From positions 372,001-436,000 of the forward strand of contig NZ_JABGNA010000002.1 of assembly GCF_013149275.1 (NCBI RefSeq): 64,000 nucleotides of DNA, read 5' to 3'. The position numbers and the translations under genes were made by a program. Source of the DNA: Mucilaginibacter sp. SG564. Its GTDB lineage: Bacteria; Bacteroidota; Bacteroidia; Sphingobacteriales; Sphingobacteriaceae. Numbering within the stretch: position 1 is the first letter of the stretch; every line of letters begins with the position of its first letter. The notes under the pieces are model-generated. The model had not been told where the DNA came from. It saw nothing but the letters and a program-made list of their open reading frames with translations, and searched no databases. Positions 31,692-40,816 of the stretch are shown piece by piece.

Positions 31692-32542
31692 TCTTAGTTG
31701 CCGATAGCGGATCTTCAAAAACAGATTGGTTGCTCAGTATCCCACAGCAGGAACCAATATCATTCAAAACCGCCGGCTTAAACCCATACTTTTTAACCGA
31801 AAAAGAAATAGCTAAAATAATACAGGACCAGGCGCCAGATATGGTAGCCTATGCCAATGATATTGCCGAAATATATTTTTTCGGAGCCGGTTGCTCCAGT
31901 CCAGACAGGCATGAGATCGTTTCAAACGCTATCAGCCAGCTGTTCACCAAAGCCTTTGTAAGTGTCGACAGCGACCTTTTAGGCTGCGCTTATGCCACCT
32001 GCGGGCACGAAAAAGGCATTTGCTGTGTAATGGGCACGGGGTCAAACATCTCGTATTTCGACGGGGAAAACATACACGACGGGCAGCATGGACTGGGTTT
32101 TGTTTTGGGCGACGAAGGCTCGGGCACCTGGTTTGGCAAAACCCTCATCACCGATTTTCTGTACGGCAACATGCCCGCCGATATCAACGAGGCATTTAAC
32201 AAAGCCTACGGCTTGAATAAAGAGATCGTGATCAAGAACGTATATCAACGGCCCAATGCCAATACCTACCTGGCCTCGTTCTCGCGTTTTGTAAGCGAAA
32301 TAAAAACCACACCATACGGGCAGGAACTGCTGGAAAAAGGTTTATTGGAATTTATTGACAGCAACATCAAATCGTACCCGGAATATCACCGCTATAAATG
32401 TCATTTTGTAGGGTCCATCGCTTATTTTTTTGCGGAGGAATTAACTACGCTTTGCCATCAGCAGGGTGTAAAAACCGGCAAGGTGATCAAACAACCGATC
32501 AATGATCTGATGGCTTTTATTTTGAAGAGAAACGAGGAGTAG
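31688..32542 (+). CDS. BadF/BadG/BcrA/BcrD-type ATPase, probable N-acetylglucosamine kinase-like protein
   Basis: 284 residues with the actin-like ATPase fold. The phosphate-1 motif is LVADSGSSKTDWLLS, the phosphate-2 region is GICCVMGTGSNISYFDG, and GLGFVLGDEGSGTWFGKTLI is the conserved adenosine/sugar loop of N-acetylglucosamine kinase-like proteins. It is slightly shorter than the mammalian enzyme. A role in recycling amino sugars from peptidoglycan is likely but not proven. The ATG at 31688 overlaps the receiver stop codon; a TTG two codons earlier is less likely. Confidence 0.88.
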   Translation: MILVADSGSSKTDWLLSIPQQEPISFKTAGLNPYFLTEKEIAKIIQDQAPDMVAYANDIAEIYFFGAGCSSPDRHEIVSNAISQLFTKAFVSVDSDLLGCAYATCGHEKGICCVMGTGSNISYFDGENIHDGQHGLGFVLGDEGSGTWFGKTLITDFLYGNMPADINEAFNKAYGLNKEIVIKNVYQRPNANTYLASFSRFVSEIKTTPYGQELLEKGLLEFIDSNIKSYPEYHRYKCHFVGSIAYFFAEELTTLCHQQGVKTGKVIKQPINDLMAFILKRNEE

Positions 32543-32625
32543 CATCTTTGTTCAGTGGTTCAGTGGCTCATTACTTTATTGGTGCCCATCAAACGGATTG
32601 GCATATTAGTAGCTTGCCCAAATTA

Positions 32626-32950
32626 TGTACTTACTATTTTCTTCCTTTTCCCGTCAGCAGATAAGCTTCGGGCGAAAGCGGGCAGAACAATGGTGGGCGG
32701 TGCGGCTGCAAGGGCATAGCGAACCTTGCCTGAAGCGTGGGATAATGCGCGAACGAAGTGGAGGTAAGGGTTAGCAGCCCTGGTTCTGCCTGATTTGCAG
32801 GGCAAAGGCCATGAGCGCACAGAAGCATTTCTGCTGACAGCCTTTTTGGTTACTTTTGTGGCGACAAAAGTAACTGGCCCTCCCGCGGCCAAGAGCGGGT
32901 ATACGCCATGCCTACCGGCAAATAGATCCTTCGCTCCACTCAGGATGACA
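32626..32950. repeat. GC-rich intergenic repeat-like element
   Basis: About 325 bases markedly richer in G+C than their surroundings, with no continuous protein-like ORF. Contains the hairpin TTACTTTTGT-GGCG-ACAAAAGTAA (32850-32873) next to CTGGCCCTCCCGCGGCCAAG and ends with CCTTCGCTCCACTCAGGATG. I recall this kind of sequence as a common dispersed repeat in Bacteroidota. It fills the gap between the sugar-kinase gene and lnt, which converge on it. Confidence 0.6.
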
Positions 32951-32970
32951 AACTTTTTAAAAAGACTGCT

Positions 32971-34599
32971 TTAAACCGCTGCCACCGCCTTCTTCCTAAA
33001 CCTCCCTTTCACCACCACAAACCCAATCAGCAAAACAGCAATAAAGCTCCCGGCTTTAGGCAGATAATCGCCATGCTCTACATAAAAGGTCAGTTCGGAG
33101 TTAAGGTTGATATCCTGTTTTATGGCAGCTTGTGTCCACCATTTGGTTTGCTGTACAATGTCGCCGCGCTGGTTGATGAAAGCCGAGATACCGGTATTGG
33201 CCGAACGCGCCACCCAGCGCCGGGTTTCAATGGCCCGCAGCTTGGCATAATCCAGGTGCTGATCTTTACCCGATGTATTTTCCCACCAGCCATCGTTGGT
33301 AATAACAGCGATAAACTGGGCGCCTTTGCGTACCGAACGCGCCACATATTCGCCCCAGATAGATTCGAAACAAATCACCGGATCGGCACCGATACCACTT
33401 TGTGAGTAAAAAACACCCGCATCAGGCTGGCTGCCATAAGCCCCCGTAGCACCACCCAAATGTTCAAATACAGGTTTTAAAAAGGATAACGCATTCCCAA
33501 ATGGCAGCGATTCTGCCCCTGGTACCAGTCTCGATTTATGATAGATCTGTACATTGCCGCTATTTTCAATAGCCAGTGCCGAACTAAAATTATCCGCGAA
33601 TACACCAGGCTGTTGTGTAGGACTGGCTGTTGGGGTCGCCCTGTTATTATAAAACCGGTAGGTTTCACCCCCGGTAATCAGGGTGCTGTTTTTGTATTTG
33701 CGTAAAAAATATTGGGCCTGTTTAAAGTAAATATTACTGTTGATGCCATCCTCGTTCATATACTCCGGAATGGCGGTTTCGGGCCATAAAAAAAACTCGG
33801 TATTCGGCTGGGCTACACTTCGCGACAGGTGGATCATGATATCGATCTGCAGATTGGCGGGGATACTCCCCTCCTTTTCATAAGGATCGATATTGGGCTG
33901 AACCGCCACCACGTTGGATGGGTTTTTCTGTTCGGTATAGTTATAATAGGTGTATAACGAAAAGCTTATCGGCAACAAAATCACCAGCACAAACGCGCTG
34001 ATGAGTTTCAGGCGTAGCTTTTTTGCCTGTGCTTCGCGTAAGCCTATATAAATTAAAAACGCCAGTATGTTTACTACCCATACCCAAATAGTACCGCCAT
34101 AAACACCCGTATACTCATACCATTGTATCCATTGGTGGCTCACCGCAAAGCCGTTACCCAAAGTCATCCACGGGAAATTCAGATCCCAGCTTTGGTGCAG
34201 ATATTCGTAACCTATCCATAAACAAACCAGGCCTGCCAAACTCCAGCCCCGGCTGGTTACTAACCTTAAGCGGTAATACAGCCAGCAAGCCAAAGCCATC
34301 AGCAATGGCCCCAGTGCGTATGGGATCAGCGTAATGGGAATAGCCACCAGTTCGCCCACCATTTTCAGGGCATTGTATACCCAGTAAACGGAGGCTGTAT
34401 TCCAGATAAAAAAGCCGATAAAAGCCAGGGTGAATACTTGTTTCCCTTTTTTGGCTGAGGTTGATTGAATAATGTTTTCTATCGCCAGCAACATCGGCAC
34501 AAAACCAATAAACAGCAAAAAGGTAGTATAAGGTGTAGGCGGCCAGGCTATCCACAGCAACAATCCGGAAAGTATGGCTAAAGGAAGGTTTTTTTTCAT
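32971..34599 (-). CDS. lnt: Apolipoprotein N-acyltransferase
   Basis: Adds the third acyl chain to the N-terminal Cys of lipoproteins in the inner membrane. Six or so N-terminal transmembrane helices (to about residue 220) are followed by the nitrilase-like domain with the catalytic triad: Glu in FFLWPETAIPEY, Lys in IYHKSRLVPGAESLPFG and Cys in PVICFESIWGEYVARSV. A last helix lies near the C-terminus. 542 residues from the ATG at 34599; a start six codons earlier is also open. The window encodes several lipoproteins that would be its substrates. Confidence 0.94.
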   Translation of the reverse strand: MKKNLPLAILSGLLLWIAWPPTPYTTFLLFIGFVPMLLAIENIIQSTSAKKGKQVFTLAFIGFFIWNTASVYWVYNALKMVGELVAIPITLIPYALGPLLMALACWLYYRLRLVTSRGWSLAGLVCLWIGYEYLHQSWDLNFPWMTLGNGFAVSHQWIQWYEYTGVYGGTIWVWVVNILAFLIYIGLREAQAKKLRLKLISAFVLVILLPISFSLYTYYNYTEQKNPSNVVAVQPNIDPYEKEGSIPANLQIDIMIHLSRSVAQPNTEFFLWPETAIPEYMNEDGINSNIYFKQAQYFLRKYKNSTLITGGETYRFYNNRATPTASPTQQPGVFADNFSSALAIENSGNVQIYHKSRLVPGAESLPFGNALSFLKPVFEHLGGATGAYGSQPDAGVFYSQSGIGADPVICFESIWGEYVARSVRKGAQFIAVITNDGWWENTSGKDQHLDYAKLRAIETRRWVARSANTGISAFINQRGDIVQQTKWWTQAAIKQDINLNSELTFYVEHGDYLPKAGSFIAVLLIGFVVVKGRFRKKAVAAV

Positions 34600-34618
34600 T
34601 TGTTTAATATATCCCAAT

Positions 34619-34744
34619 CGTCATTGCGAGGTGCGAAGCAAGAGCCCCCTCTAAATCTCCCCCAAAAAGGGAGACTTCAAAAAAGCATTTTAAAGCCCTC
34701 TCCTTTGGAGAGGGTTGGGTGAGGCTTCGTGCCTCGCAATGACA
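34619..34744. repeat. Dispersed palindromic repeat, family A, copy 2 (with GC insert)
   Basis: CGTCATTGCGAGGTGCGAAG at the left and CTTCGTGCCTCGCAATGACA at the right form the outer arms. The centre is replaced by CCCCTCTAAATCTCCCCC ... GCCCTCTCCTTTGGAGAGGG, a second palindromic motif. It lies 20 bp upstream of the lnt start. Confidence 0.8.
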
Positions 34745-34773
34745 TGTTTTTTATTTTTATTTGCTTTCCCAGG

Positions 34774-34847
34774 CTGTCATGCTGAGCCCGTCGAAGCATG
34801 GTCGGCAGGCCTCTGCGCGCGTCCTTCGACAGGCTCAGGGTGACAGT
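34774..34847. repeat. Palindromic repeat, family C (GTCATGCTGAGCC)
   Basis: CTGTCATGCTGAGCCCGTCG pairs with CGACAGGCTCAGGGTGACAG around a 30-base centre, an imperfect hairpin. Adjacent to the family A copy and just downstream of the rsmI stop, where it could help end rsmI transcription. ORFs through it were discarded. Confidence 0.75.
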
Positions 34848-34855
34848 CCCTGTTT

Positions 34856-35578
34856 TTATTCCTCTTCGTCGTCTTTATATTTATTCTTTGATGTTTTGGC
34901 TTCGGCACCGGCCACACAGATCACAAACTCCCCTTTTGCAGGGTGTGTTTCATAATATTGCTTTACCTCGATTACGGTACCGCGAACAGTTTCTTCGAAC
35001 ATTTTGGTAAGCTCGCGCGATACGGATAACTGGCGATCGGCCCCAAAATAAGTCGCCATTTCGTCCAGTGTTTTCAGTAAACGGTGCGGCGATTCATACA
35101 GTATGATCGTACGCTCCTCGGCAGCCAAAAATTTATAACGCGTTTGCCTGCCTTTTTTCAGCGGCAAAAAACCTTCGAAACAAAACTTATCTGTAGGGAA
35201 ACCAGAATTTACCAGTGCAGGCACAAAAGCTGTAGCACCAGGCAGGCATTCTACCGCGATATCAAACTTCAACGCCTCACGAACCAGGTAAAAACCCGGA
35301 TCGGATATGGCTGGTGTTCCAGCATCAGATATCAGGGCGATATTTTTCCCTTCCAGCAAAAATTTCACGATCTCGTTAGATGATTGATGCTCGTTATGCT
35401 GATGATGCGAAAACACTTTCTGATGAATATCGAAATGCTTGAGCAATGGCGCCGACGTACGCGTATCCTCGGCCAGTATCAGGTCGGCCTCCTTCAAAAC
35501 ACGTATGGCCCTCAAGGTAATATCCTCCAGGTTGCCAATTGGGGTGGGTACTAAGTAAAGTTTACCTTTTTCGTTCAT
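34856..35578 (-). CDS. rsmI: 16S rRNA (cytidine 2'-O)-methyltransferase
   Basis: SAM-dependent enzyme that methylates the ribose of C1402 in 16S rRNA; tetrapyrrole-methylase fold. Signatures are LYLVPTPIGNLEDITLRAIR at the N-terminus, AEDTRTSAPLLKHF, and the SAM loop ALISDAGTPAISDPG. It has 240 residues, with an acidic tail ending DDEEE. I chose the ATG at 35578. A start 7 codons upstream (35599) would add MNYEPST, encoded by the intergenic word repeat. Notably, the chosen start codon itself lies in that repeat. Confidence 0.93.
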   Translation of the reverse strand: MNEKGKLYLVPTPIGNLEDITLRAIRVLKEADLILAEDTRTSAPLLKHFDIHQKVFSHHQHNEHQSSNEIVKFLLEGKNIALISDAGTPAISDPGFYLVREALKFDIAVECLPGATAFVPALVNSGFPTDKFCFEGFLPLKKGRQTRYKFLAAEERTIILYESPHRLLKTLDEMATYFGADRQLSVSRELTKMFEETVRGTVIEVKQYYETHPAKGEFVICVAGAEAKTSKNKYKDDEEE

Positions 35579-35700
35579 GGTTGATGGTTCATAGTTCATG
35601 GTTAGGGATCATGGTTGATGGTTCATAGTTCATGGTTTTTGCAAATCAACTATGAACCATAAACGAAAAACCATGAACTATGAACCATAAACTATGAACT
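35576..35700. repeat. Word repeat between rsmI and serS, containing the rsmI start codon
   Basis: A 28-bp unit made of the words CATGGTTGATGG and TTCATAGTTCATGGTT occurs exactly twice, at 35576-35603 and 35610-35637. The reverse complement of its last 19 bases is at 35669-35687 and further decayed copies run to 35700. The rsmI ATG (bases 35576-35578) is part of the first copy, and the serS -7 box follows the last. Confidence 0.85.
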
Positions 35701-35705
35701 AATTA

Positions 35706-35713
35706 TATCTTTG
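35706..35713 (+). promoter_or_regulatory. Candidate -7 box of serS
   Basis: TATCTTTG is an exact TAnnTTTG and identical to the gltX box. It lies 15 bp before the serS ATG at 35729. Confidence 0.55.
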
Positions 35714-35728
35714 CCTAAAAATAAAATA

Positions 35729-37000
35729 ATGCTGCAAGTTAGTTATATCCGCGATAACCGGGAACAGGTTTTAGAACGTTTGGCTGTAAAAAATTTTAAA
35801 CAGACCGAGCTGGTTGATGAAATAATTCAGTTAGACGATAAACGCCGTCAAACACAAACCAGTATGGATAACGTTTCGGCCGAGGCCAATTCAGCCGCCA
35901 AACAAATTGGCGACCTGATGCGCGCGGGTAAAAAAGATGAAGCAGAAACCATCAAAGCCAAAACCGGCGCATGGAAAGAGGATATCAAAAAGCTGGGCGA
36001 GCAGCTGGCTTTTATTGAAGAGGAACTATACCAAAAGCAGGTTCTGTTGCCTAACCTGCCCCACAGCTCTGTGCCCAAAGGCGTAACCCCCGAAGAAAAC
36101 GAAGTGGTGCTGGAAAACGGCTCAAAACCCACGCTGCCTGCCGATGCCCTGCCGCATTGGGAACTGGCCGCTAAATACAACCTGATCGATTTTGAACTGG
36201 GCGTTAAAATAACCGGCGCCGGCTTCCCCGTATATAAAAATAAAGGTGCTAAATTACAGCGTGCTTTGATCAATTTCTTCATTGACGAAGCCGAAAAAGC
36301 AGGCTACGGCGAAGTAAGCGTGCCTCTGATGGTAAACGAAGCATCGGGCTTTGGTACCGGGCAACTGCCGGATAAGGAAGGACAGATGTATCATGTTGGT
36401 GTTGATAACTTATACCTGATACCAACTGCCGAAGTACCCATCACCAACCTGTACCGCGATGTGATACTGAAGGGCGAAGATCTGCCGGTAAAAAACTGCG
36501 GGCATACCCCATGTTTCCGCCGCGAAGCGGGTTCATACGGAGCGCACGTACGCGGTCTGAACCGCCTGCACCAGTTTGATAAAGTAGAAATTGTTCAAAT
36601 AGTACAACCCGATCGCTCTTACGAGGTTTTGGAGCAAATGAGCGCCCATGTACAGGGCCTGCTGCAAAAATTAGGCTTGCCTTACCGCGTATTGCGCCTT
36701 TGCGGTGGCGATATGGGTTTTGCATCGGCCCTCACCTACGATATGGAAACCTGGAGCGCCGCGCAGCAACGCTGGCTGGAAGTATCATCCGTATCCAACT
36801 TCGAAACCTTCCAGAGCAACCGCCTTAAACTGCGTTTCCGTAATACCGAAGGTAAAACCCAGCTGGCTCACACCCTCAACGGCAGCGCCCTGGCCCTGCC
36901 CCGCATTGTGGCCACCCTACTGGAAAACAATCAAACCGAAAAAGGCATCCGAGTACCGGAAGTACTGGTACCATATACTAAATTTGAGTGGATTGATTAA
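35729..37000 (+). CDS. serS: Seryl-tRNA synthetase
   Basis: Class II synthetase that charges tRNA-Ser (and tRNA-Sec where present). The N-terminal long antiparallel coiled coil (about residues 28-95) binds the tRNA variable arm. Motif 2 is CFRREAGSYGAHVRGLNRLH QFDKVEIV and motif 3 is HTLNGSALALPRIVATLLEN. It has 423 residues, normal length. The ATG at 35729 gives the usual MLQVSYIRDNRE start; the reading frame extends six codons upstream from a TTG inside the promoter box. Confidence 0.97.
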   Translation: MLQVSYIRDNREQVLERLAVKNFKQTELVDEIIQLDDKRRQTQTSMDNVSAEANSAAKQIGDLMRAGKKDEAETIKAKTGAWKEDIKKLGEQLAFIEEELYQKQVLLPNLPHSSVPKGVTPEENEVVLENGSKPTLPADALPHWELAAKYNLIDFELGVKITGAGFPVYKNKGAKLQRALINFFIDEAEKAGYGEVSVPLMVNEASGFGTGQLPDKEGQMYHVGVDNLYLIPTAEVPITNLYRDVILKGEDLPVKNCGHTPCFRREAGSYGAHVRGLNRLHQFDKVEIVQIVQPDRSYEVLEQMSAHVQGLLQKLGLPYRVLRLCGGDMGFASALTYDMETWSAAQQRWLEVSSVSNFETFQSNRLKLRFRNTEGKTQLAHTLNGSALALPRIVATLLENNQTEKGIRVPEVLVPYTKFEWID

Positions 37001-37033
37001 AGCATCGTCCTAAACTTATACTCCCATACTCCA

Positions 37034-37117
37034 CGCGTCATTGCGAGCGTAGCGTGGCAATCCCCTATTTGCAGAGCCGCTCTGTATAGTTAGTGATTGC
37101 CACGCTCGCAATGACGT
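37034..37117. repeat. Dispersed palindromic repeat, family A, copy 3
   Basis: CGCGTCATTGCGAGCGTAGC followed by GTGGCAATCCCC at the left and GTGATTGCCACGCTCGCAAT then GACG at the right. It lies between the serS stop and the convergent AraC-type gene, a position where a palindrome could serve both as terminator. Confidence 0.85.
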
Positions 37118-37139
37118 TGTTAATTAAACTCGCCCCCTT

Positions 37140-38030
37140 CTACAAATACTGCCGAAACTCCTTCCTAACCGCCAAAGGCTTCTTCCCGGTAATCGCTTTA
37201 AAATGCCGGTTAAAATTGGAAAGGTTGGAGAAACCCGATTCGTAACTGATGATCACCATGCTATAGTCCGTCTCTTTCAGTAGTTTGCAGGCATTATTAA
37301 TGCGCACTTCCAGTAAAAAATCAAAATAGCTTTTCTGCACCCGCGATTTAAAATACCGGCAAAAAGCATTCGGGCTCATGTAAATAACAGCCGATATCTC
37401 TTTTAGGGTGATCACCCGGTGAAAATTATTCAGCGTGTACAGATAAATTTTGGTGAGCCTGGTTTCATCACCCGCGTTAAAGGTATGCTGTTGTATCTGG
37501 GGGTTTATAGGGCGGTATTCTTTTTCGCTGGCAATCGGCGCCAGTAATTGCATTAGTAAGGGAATCCGCTCGCTGGCTGTGGCATTAAGTAACTGGTTTA
37601 GCAAAACTTTCAATCGCGTACGCAAACTACCCTGAAACGCGAGCACGTTTCCGGACCGGTGTATCACCGTGCGCAGGTATTCGTTTTCGGGCAGGCTGAT
37701 AAACTGCGCGCCGAATATCTCGGGGTTAAAATGTAGGGTAAGCAATTGTACAGGCAATTTTATCCGGCCTTGTTTCTGCAAAGGATATTCAAAAGTATGG
37801 GTATCAAACCGGAATAAATGCGGCAGATTTCCGCCCAGCATCAGCAAATCTCCGGCGGCAACCGGTTCTATTTTATCACCTACCAGCAGTACCCCATGCC
37901 CTTCGATAATATAAATGAGCTCAATTTCGGGGTGATAATGCAGTTCATTATAAGAGTGATAATGCCCCGTAAGCTCCAAACTAAACGACTGATTAGCCGG
38001 TGTACTCAACTTTTTTAACCGCGCGCGCAT
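37140..38030 (-). CDS. AraC-family transcriptional regulator with cupin sensor
   Basis: 296 residues. The N-terminal cupin-like sensor (about 15-120) has SYNELHYHPEIELIYIIEGH and GDLLMLGGNLPHLFRFD. The C-terminal double helix-turn-helix (about 195-296) has ITLKEISAVIYMSPNAFCRY FKSR and SYESGFSNLSNFNRHFKAIT GKKPLAVR. This architecture is common in Bacteroidota regulators of sugar or carboxylate use. It is divergent from ppsA across a 305-bp gap containing a perfect 25-bp inverted repeat, so ppsA is a plausible target (inference). It is clearly related to the second regulator at 62735-63619. Confidence 0.92.
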   Translation of the reverse strand: MRARLKKLSTPANQSFSLELTGHYHSYNELHYHPEIELIYIIEGHGVLLVGDKIEPVAAGDLLMLGGNLPHLFRFDTHTFEYPLQKQGRIKLPVQLLTLHFNPEIFGAQFISLPENEYLRTVIHRSGNVLAFQGSLRTRLKVLLNQLLNATASERIPLLMQLLAPIASEKEYRPINPQIQQHTFNAGDETRLTKIYLYTLNNFHRVITLKEISAVIYMSPNAFCRYFKSRVQKSYFDFLLEVRINNACKLLKETDYSMVIISYESGFSNLSNFNRHFKAITGKKPLAVRKEFRQYL

Positions 38031-38040
38031 TGGTAATTAC

Positions 38041-38322
38041 TGAATTAGTGGGTTAGTGAATTAGTAATTTTTTATCGCCTCCGAAGATCCTTGTTCCTGC
38101 TACATAAATCCTTACTTTATTATATAAACTATATCATTTACACTTTTTTATGTTAAAAATAGGCATAATTGGTTAATATAGTATCATTTATTGTGTAGAA
38201 CATCCTGTTTCCAAATGAGCTATCCGATAGTTTTGTAGAAAAAAATGCAAATGAATTAGTCCCGATTTTTTAAGACACGCCAGGCATGTAAAAAATCACT
38301 AATTCACTAACCCACTAATTCA
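38041..38322. repeat. 25-bp perfect inverted repeat framing the AraC-ppsA intergenic region
   Basis: The arms are at 38041-38065 and 38298-38322 and are exact reverse complements, made of the words TGAATTAGTG and GGTTAGTG. With one or two mismatches they extend to about 34 bp. The 232-bp centre is AT-rich, has no ORF, and holds an exact -7 box TAGTTTTG (38228-38235) directed at ppsA. The ends lie 11 bp from the AraC start and 14 bp from the ppsA start. Confidence 0.85.
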
Positions 38323-38335
38323 AAATTATTCAGCG

Positions 38336-40786
38336 ATGGAAACAACAAACTATATTTTGCAACTCAACGAGGCTGGCATTAATGATATCGACCGCGTAGG
38401 CGGCAAAAATGCGTCGCTTGGCGAAATGCTTCAAAATTTGAAACTATTGGGTATCGACATTCCCTTTGGGTTTATTGTGGTTGCCGATGCTTACTATAGC
38501 TTCATAAAATACAATAAGCTCGATGTGTTTATCAGCACCATCATCGCCCAAACCAATGTGGATGATCTGGAACAACTTAAAAGATGCGGTGGCACCATCC
38601 GCGGACTTATCCGCGATGGAAAATTTCCTGAAGATATCAAAACGCAAATTGCCGGTGCTTATACCGCCTTATGCGCCTACTATGATAAAACAGATGTTGA
38701 TGTGGCCGTCCGATCATCTGCAACTGCCGAAGATCTGCCCGATGCTTCTTTCGCCGGACAACAGGATACTTATTTAAATATAACCGGCACCGATGATCTG
38801 CTGAATGCCATACGTGATTGTTTTGCATCGCTGTTTACCGATCGGGCTATTAGTTACCGCAAAAGCTTTGGGTACGATCATTTCCGTATCGGGCTTTCGG
38901 TTTGTGTACAAAAAATGGTGCGTTCGGATATCGGCGCCTCCGGCGTAGCTTTTTCGCTTGATACAGAGAGTGGATTTAAAGACGTGGTGGTGATCAACGG
39001 CGCCTTCGGCCTGGGCGAAATGGTTGTTCAGGGAGCCGTAAAGCCCGATGAGTTTACCATATTTAAACCGTTGCTGGGCAAACCGGGTCTGCGCCCTTTA
39101 ATCGAAAAAAAATTAGGCACTAAGGATAGTAAGATGGTTTATGGCGAAGCTAATGAGCCGCGTGTAAAAGTAGTGCCTACTACCGAACCCGAAAAGGCAC
39201 ATTTTTGCCTAACTGATGATATGGCCCTGCAACTGGCCAGTTGGGTGGTTGCCATCGAAAATTACTACACCGCGCTTAAAGGCCGCTGGTGCCCCATGGA
39301 TGTGGAATGGGCAGTTGATGGCGAAACCAGACAGCTTTACATTGTACAGGCCCGGCCCGAAACCATTCACTCACGCAAAGCGCAGCAAACCCTGCAGGTA
39401 TTTACCATGGATGTCAAAGCCAAGAGCACGCAATTGCTATTACAGGGTATTGCCGTTGGCGACAAGATAGCATCCGGAAAGGTACACTTATTGGACAACG
39501 TAGATACCGTTTCCCTGGCGCAACTAAACTTTAAGCCAGGCGATGTATTGGTAACCGGCATGACCGACCCCGACTGGGAACCCTTGATGAAAAAGGCGGC
39601 GGCTATAGTCACCAATAAAGGCGGGCGTACCTGTCATGCCGCTATTGTGGCACGCGAGTTGGGCGTACCGGCCATTGTGGGCTGTGGCAATGCTACCGAA
39701 TTATTGAGCACAGGTATGCAGGTAACCGTATCCTGCGCCGAGGGCGAAAACGGCTACATCTATGCCGGAGATATTCCGTTTAAAATACAGGAGTATGATC
39801 TGAGTACGCTCCCATCTGTTGATACCCCCATCATGATGAATGTGGCCTCGCCAGATATCGCATTTAAGCTGGCCGGTTATCCGCATCGTGGTGTTGGCCT
39901 GGCGCGCGAGGAGTTTATCATCAGCAATTATATTAAAATACACCCGCAGGCCTTGCTACAACACCGGGAGCTGAAAGACGAGGCCCTTACCGCGCTGATT
40001 GAAGATACCATTAAGGGTTATGCCGATGAGCAAACTTATTTTATAGACAAGCTCTCCTTCGGGATTGGTAAAATAGCTTCGGCTTTTTATCCGCATAAAG
40101 TGATTGTACGGTTCTCTGATTTTAAAACCAACGAGTATGCCAGCATGCCCGGCGGCAGTTATTTTGAACCATCTGAGGAAAACCCAATGATTGGCTGGCG
40201 GGGAGCTTCCCGCTATTACTCTGCTGCTTATAAGGAAGCATTTGGTATGGAATGCCGCGCCATCAAAAAAGTGCGCGAAACCATGGGACTCAAAAATGTG
40301 GTGGTCATGATCCCTTTTTGTCGCACCATCAACGAGTTGCTGCGGGTTTACGAAACCATGAAGGAATATGGCCTGGTTCGCGGCGAAAACGGCTTGGAAG
40401 TATACCTGATGGCTGAAGTTCCATCCAACGTGATCCTGGCCGATCAGTTTGCCCGGTATATTGACGGGTTCTCTATCGGATCAAACGACCTCACCCAACT
40501 GGTGCTTGGGCTCGACCGTGACTCGGCTCTGGTAGCGGAGATCTATAACGAACGCAATGAAGCGGTAAAAATGATGATCTCACAATTGATCAGGGCAGCG
40601 AAAAAGGCCGGCATTAAGGTGGGTATCTGCGGCCAGGGACCATCAGATTATCCCGACTTTGCCCAGTTTTTGGTGGAAGAAGGCATCGACAGTATCTCCA
40701 TAACTCCCGATTCGTTTCTGAAAACCGTTGAGGCGATCAAGAAAATAGAAGACCAGGCTACCTATCAAGTAAAGCAGATTGCCTGA
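38336..40786 (+). CDS. ppsA: Phosphoenolpyruvate synthase
   Basis: Converts pyruvate and ATP to PEP, AMP and phosphate for gluconeogenesis. 816 residues, slightly longer than the E. coli enzyme. The ATP-grasp domain (about 1-350) includes RVGGKNASLGEMLQNL and VAVRSSATAEDLPDASFAGQ. The swivelling domain has the catalytic His434 in GGRTCHAAIVARELGVPAIV. The C-terminal PEP/pyruvate barrel contains GSNDLTQLVLGLDRDS and the catalytic Cys765 in VGICGQGPSDYPDF. A terminator follows. It is divergent from an AraC regulator. Confidence 0.96.
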   Translation: METTNYILQLNEAGINDIDRVGGKNASLGEMLQNLKLLGIDIPFGFIVVADAYYSFIKYNKLDVFISTIIAQTNVDDLEQLKRCGGTIRGLIRDGKFPEDIKTQIAGAYTALCAYYDKTDVDVAVRSSATAEDLPDASFAGQQDTYLNITGTDDLLNAIRDCFASLFTDRAISYRKSFGYDHFRIGLSVCVQKMVRSDIGASGVAFSLDTESGFKDVVVINGAFGLGEMVVQGAVKPDEFTIFKPLLGKPGLRPLIEKKLGTKDSKMVYGEANEPRVKVVPTTEPEKAHFCLTDDMALQLASWVVAIENYYTALKGRWCPMDVEWAVDGETRQLYIVQARPETIHSRKAQQTLQVFTMDVKAKSTQLLLQGIAVGDKIASGKVHLLDNVDTVSLAQLNFKPGDVLVTGMTDPDWEPLMKKAAAIVTNKGGRTCHAAIVARELGVPAIVGCGNATELLSTGMQVTVSCAEGENGYIYAGDIPFKIQEYDLSTLPSVDTPIMMNVASPDIAFKLAGYPHRGVGLAREEFIISNYIKIHPQALLQHRELKDEALTALIEDTIKGYADEQTYFIDKLSFGIGKIASAFYPHKVIVRFSDFKTNEYASMPGGSYFEPSEENPMIGWRGASRYYSAAYKEAFGMECRAIKKVRETMGLKNVVVMIPFCRTINELLRVYETMKEYGLVRGENGLEVYLMAEVPSNVILADQFARYIDGFSIGSNDLTQLVLGLDRDSALVAEIYNERNEAVKMMISQLIRAAKKAGIKVGICGQGPSDYPDFAQFLVEEGIDSISITPDSFLKTVEAIKKIEDQATYQVKQIA

Positions 40787-40816
40787 CATTTTTATATAGT
40801 ACCGACAAATAACAAT

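Noticed and set aside
32623..32892. Minus-strand ORF of 89 codons in the GC-rich gap
   Set aside because: Lies in a repeat-like element with internal hairpins; no start signal or protein family.
35576..35700. Possible CRISPR array
   Set aside because: Repeats are partly inverted, unequally spaced and without unique spacers of constant length; no cas genes in the window.
38041..38322. Insertion sequence
   Set aside because: Inverted ends are present, but the 232-bp interior encodes no transposase and no clear target-site duplication is visible.
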